64,000 nt of DNA from Streptomyces tuirus (GTDB lineage Bacteria > Actinomycetota > Actinomycetes > Streptomycetales > Streptomycetaceae). Location: NCBI RefSeq assembly GCF_014701095.1, contig NZ_AP023439.1:372001-436000 (forward strand), given 5' to 3'. The translations under genes were made by a program, and so were the position numbers. Below the pieces are notes generated by a model that searched no databases, had not been told where the DNA came from, and worked only from the letters and a program-made list of their open reading frames with translations. This document shows, one piece after another, positions 62,242 to 64,000 of this stretch (position 1 is the first letter of the stretch; every line of letters starts with the position of its first letter).

Positions 62242-62436
62242 GTGTCCCAGCACCAGGATCACGGCCACGACCAGCACGGCGCGCCGCCCGAGACGGCGCT
62301 CGAGGAGGTGCTGCGCGAGGTCGAGGACGCCGAGAACCGCACCCGCGACTCCGCGGAGCAGCGAGGCCACCGGGGCGAGGCCGGGGAGGCCGTCAGCCCC
62401 AACCCGCGTGCGCAGGAGCACTCCGAGGGGGAGTGA
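62242..62436 (+). CDS. small acidic hydrophilic protein (64 residues)
   Basis: The product is almost all charged or polar: His-rich start (SQHQDHGHDQHG), a helical EEVLREVEDAENRTRD and a Glu-rich end. It has no signal peptide or hydrophobic core and is probably disordered. The GTG at 62242 follows AAGGAGACCTCC, a strong site. It follows the Ppx/GppA gene by 57 bases. I do not recognise it. Confidence 0.6.
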   Translation: MSQHQDHGHDQHGAPPETALEEVLREVEDAENRTRDSAEQRGHRGEAGEAVSPNPRAQEHSEGE

Positions 62437-62604
62437 GGAGGACGGGGCCGGGCTACTGGGACGGGGGCCCTGGCGATCGCGCCGCCGGGGCCCCCGCCAC
62501 ACCCGGAGGTCTCGGCCGCGAGCGCCTTCGTGACATGCGCGCGTACCCCCTGGGGCGCGTGTCACGCGAGGGGTGCCCGGTCACTGTGCGGGTACCCGGT
62601 ACGC

Positions 62605-63612
62605 ATGGAGCACCAAGGACCACGACTGCCGACCCCGCGCGGCCCGCTGAGCAGTGGCGTCGACGCGTATCTGCGGGGCGCGGGCCGCCTGCCCGGCCTC
62701 GAGGAGGCCGCCCGCGCCGAGGTGTACGGCGACGACCTCCAGCTCGCCCTGTACCTGTGCTACGAGCTGCACTACCGCGGCTTCGCGGAGGTCCCCGCCG
62801 AGCGTGAGTGGGATCCCGGCCTGCTGCGCGTCCGCGCGGCCATGGAGCAGCGCTTCCTGTCCGCGCTGCGCACCGACGCGCATGTCCACGCGAGCGTGGA
62901 CGAGGCACTGGCCGGCTTGCTGGTCGAGCCCGTCGAGGGCACCGGCGTGAGCCACTTCCTGCGCGCCGAGGGCGAACTGTGGCAGGTGCGCGAGTACGCC
63001 GCCCAGCGCTCCCTGTACCACCTCAAGGAGGCGGATCCGCACGCCTGGGTGCTGCCGCGGCTGTGGGGCCGGGCGAAGGCGGGGATGGCCGCGGTGGAGT
63101 TCGACGAGTGGGGCGGCGGCCGGGCGGAGCGCGTGCACGCGGCCCTGTTCGCCGACCTGATGACGGATCTGGGCCTGGACACCGCGTACGGCCACTATCT
63201 CGACGTCGCGTCCGCCGAGGCCCTGGTCACCGTCAACATGATGTCCCTGTTCGGGCTGCACCGGGCCCTCAGGGGCGCCCTGGTCGGGCACTTCGCGGCG
63301 GTCGAGATCACCTCGTCGCCGGGGTCGCGGCGGCTCGCCGAGGCGATGCGCCGCACGGGCGCCGGGCCCGCGGCGGAGCACTTCTACGACGAGCACGTCG
63401 AGGCCGACGCGGTCCACGAACAGGTGGTCCGTCACGATGTCATCGGCGGGCTGCTGGAGCAGGAGCCGCGGCTGGCCGCGGACGTCGCCTTCGGCATCGA
63501 CGCCACCGAGTTCGTGGAGGAGCGCTTCGGCGCCCGGCTGCTCACCGACTGGCGTGCGTCACGTTCGTCACTGCGTGCCCCGCTTGCCCGGGAAGCAGCT
63601 TATATCTCCTGA
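62605..63612 (+). CDS. iron-containing redox enzyme family protein (heme-oxygenase-like fold)
   Basis: The 335-residue protein is all-helical with the heme-oxygenase-like diiron pattern: LYLCYELHYRGF, SVDEALAGLL, REYAAQRSLYHLKEADPH, HFYDEHVEADAVHEQVV. Such HO-like diiron oxygenases act on amino acids and fatty acids in natural-product and cofactor pathways. Position next to a HemK-like methyltransferase gene is a repeated actinomycete arrangement. Substrate is unknown. Confidence 0.75.
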   Translation: MEHQGPRLPTPRGPLSSGVDAYLRGAGRLPGLEEAARAEVYGDDLQLALYLCYELHYRGFAEVPAEREWDPGLLRVRAAMEQRFLSALRTDAHVHASVDEALAGLLVEPVEGTGVSHFLRAEGELWQVREYAAQRSLYHLKEADPHAWVLPRLWGRAKAGMAAVEFDEWGGGRAERVHAALFADLMTDLGLDTAYGHYLDVASAEALVTVNMMSLFGLHRALRGALVGHFAAVEITSSPGSRRLAEAMRRTGAGPAAEHFYDEHVEADAVHEQVVRHDVIGGLLEQEPRLAADVAFGIDATEFVEERFGARLLTDWRASRSSLRAPLAREAAYIS

Positions 63613-63633
63613 TTTCGGGGGTACTCGACGTCC

Positions 63634-64000
63634 GTGATTGCACTGGTACCCCCGGGCGTGTACGCCCCGCAGGAGGACACCGAGCTGCTGGCCGGTGCCC
63701 TGTTCGACGAGCCCCTGCCGCCGGGCGCGGACGTCCTCGACGTGGGCACCGGCAGCGGCGCCCTGGCCCTGGAGGCCGCGCGCCGGGGCAGCCGCGTGAC
63801 CGCCGTCGACGTGTCCCGGCGCGCCGTGTGGGCCGCGCGGCTGAACGCCCGGCTCGCCGGACTCCCGGTCCATATCCGGCACGGGAATCTTTTCGAGCCC
63901 GTACACGGGGAGACGTTCGATCTGATCCTGGCCAACCCGCCGTACGTGCCGGCGCCGGACGGTCATCGCAGGCCGCCGCGGGGCGCGGCGCGGGCCTGGG
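63634..64000 (+). CDS. HemK-like class I methyltransferase, cut by the window end
   Basis: The visible 122 residues hold the SAM-binding DVLDVGTGSGALALEAARRG and the catalytic LANPPYVPAP (NPPY), the signature of N5-glutamine methyltransferases (PrmC/HemK and HemK2/MTQ2). It starts at GTG 63634 and runs past the end, so length and substrate are not known. It is 21 bases from the heme-oxygenase-like gene. Confidence 0.8.
   Translation, partial: MIALVPPGVYAPQEDTELLAGALFDEPLPPGADVLDVGTGSGALALEAARRGSRVTAVDVSRRAVWAARLNARLAGLPVHIRHGNLFEPVHGETFDLILANPPYVPAPDGHRRPPRGAARAW

Overview
The window reads as a chromosomal segment of a Streptomyces or very close actinomycete. It is very GC-rich, with C or G at almost every third codon position, and GTG and TTG starts sit behind AGGAGG-type ribosome binding sites. 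The gene content fits: a mycothiol-dependent formaldehyde pathway, a class E sortase, streptogrisin-type proteases, a sugar ABC system without its own ATPase, SpoIIE/RsbU-type phosphatases and many TetR regulators. I see no tRNA, rRNA, insertion sequence, CRISPR array or phage gene.

Left part (1-15 kb): a flavin reductase and a membrane-anchored peptidoglycan-binding protein stand divergent to a TetR regulator. The same palindrome lies before this TetR gene and before the next gene (Zn-ribbon/OB-fold), so one regulon is likely. Then come a Gfo/Idh/MocA oxidoreductase with a LacI-type site, a PPOX-fold protein, a MalY/PatB-type PLP lyase, a DUF3800 protein and a secreted S1 protease with a C-terminal membrane anchor. 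A ROK repressor is divergent to a sugar uptake and catabolism operon (two permeases, binding lipoprotein, oxidoreductase), with two matching operator-like sites between them. An L,D-transpeptidase follows.

15.6-18.4 kb: a compact operon encodes a membrane GT2 glycosyltransferase, a 57-residue protein that is almost only an LPVTG sorting signal, a class E sortase and a TetR regulator. It looks like a self-contained surface-display unit with a minimal sortase substrate.

18.4-37.3 kb: a short-chain dehydrogenase, the mscR/MBL-fold formaldehyde pair, an ABC exporter, small secreted and NTF2-like proteins, a TetR gene beside a secreted beta-propeller, a TetM/OtrA-like ribosomal protection protein with a leader ORF that runs into it, XdhC, a monooxygenase, two MDR oxidoreductases, a secreted beta-helix protein, another TetR, a phosphoesterase, and an exonuclease-BRCT-TerD fusion.

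37.5-43.9 kb: a dTDP-rhamnose cell-surface locus built as two convergent operons, TarS-like glycosyltransferase-rmlC on plus and rmlA-rmlB-rmlD-methyltransferase on minus. Two perfect hairpins separate them.

44-60 kb: a CBS-pair protein, a LysR/DJ-1 divergent pair with an operator-like palindrome, two divergent multi-domain PP2C (SpoIIE) regulators, a streptogrisin-like protease with an EAGAG-repeat tail, and, divergent from it, a peptide export cassette: double-glycine precursor, attenuator-like hairpin, HlyD-like protein, C39-peptidase ABC transporter and a second NHLM-type ABC transporter. No lanthipeptide or other modification enzyme is encoded beside it. This cassette and the mini-LPVTG operon are the two most interesting systems here.

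60-64 kb: an SRPBCC/ArsR pair, a Ppx/GppA phosphatase, a small acidic protein, a heme-oxygenase-like iron enzyme and a HemK-like methyltransferase cut by the window end.
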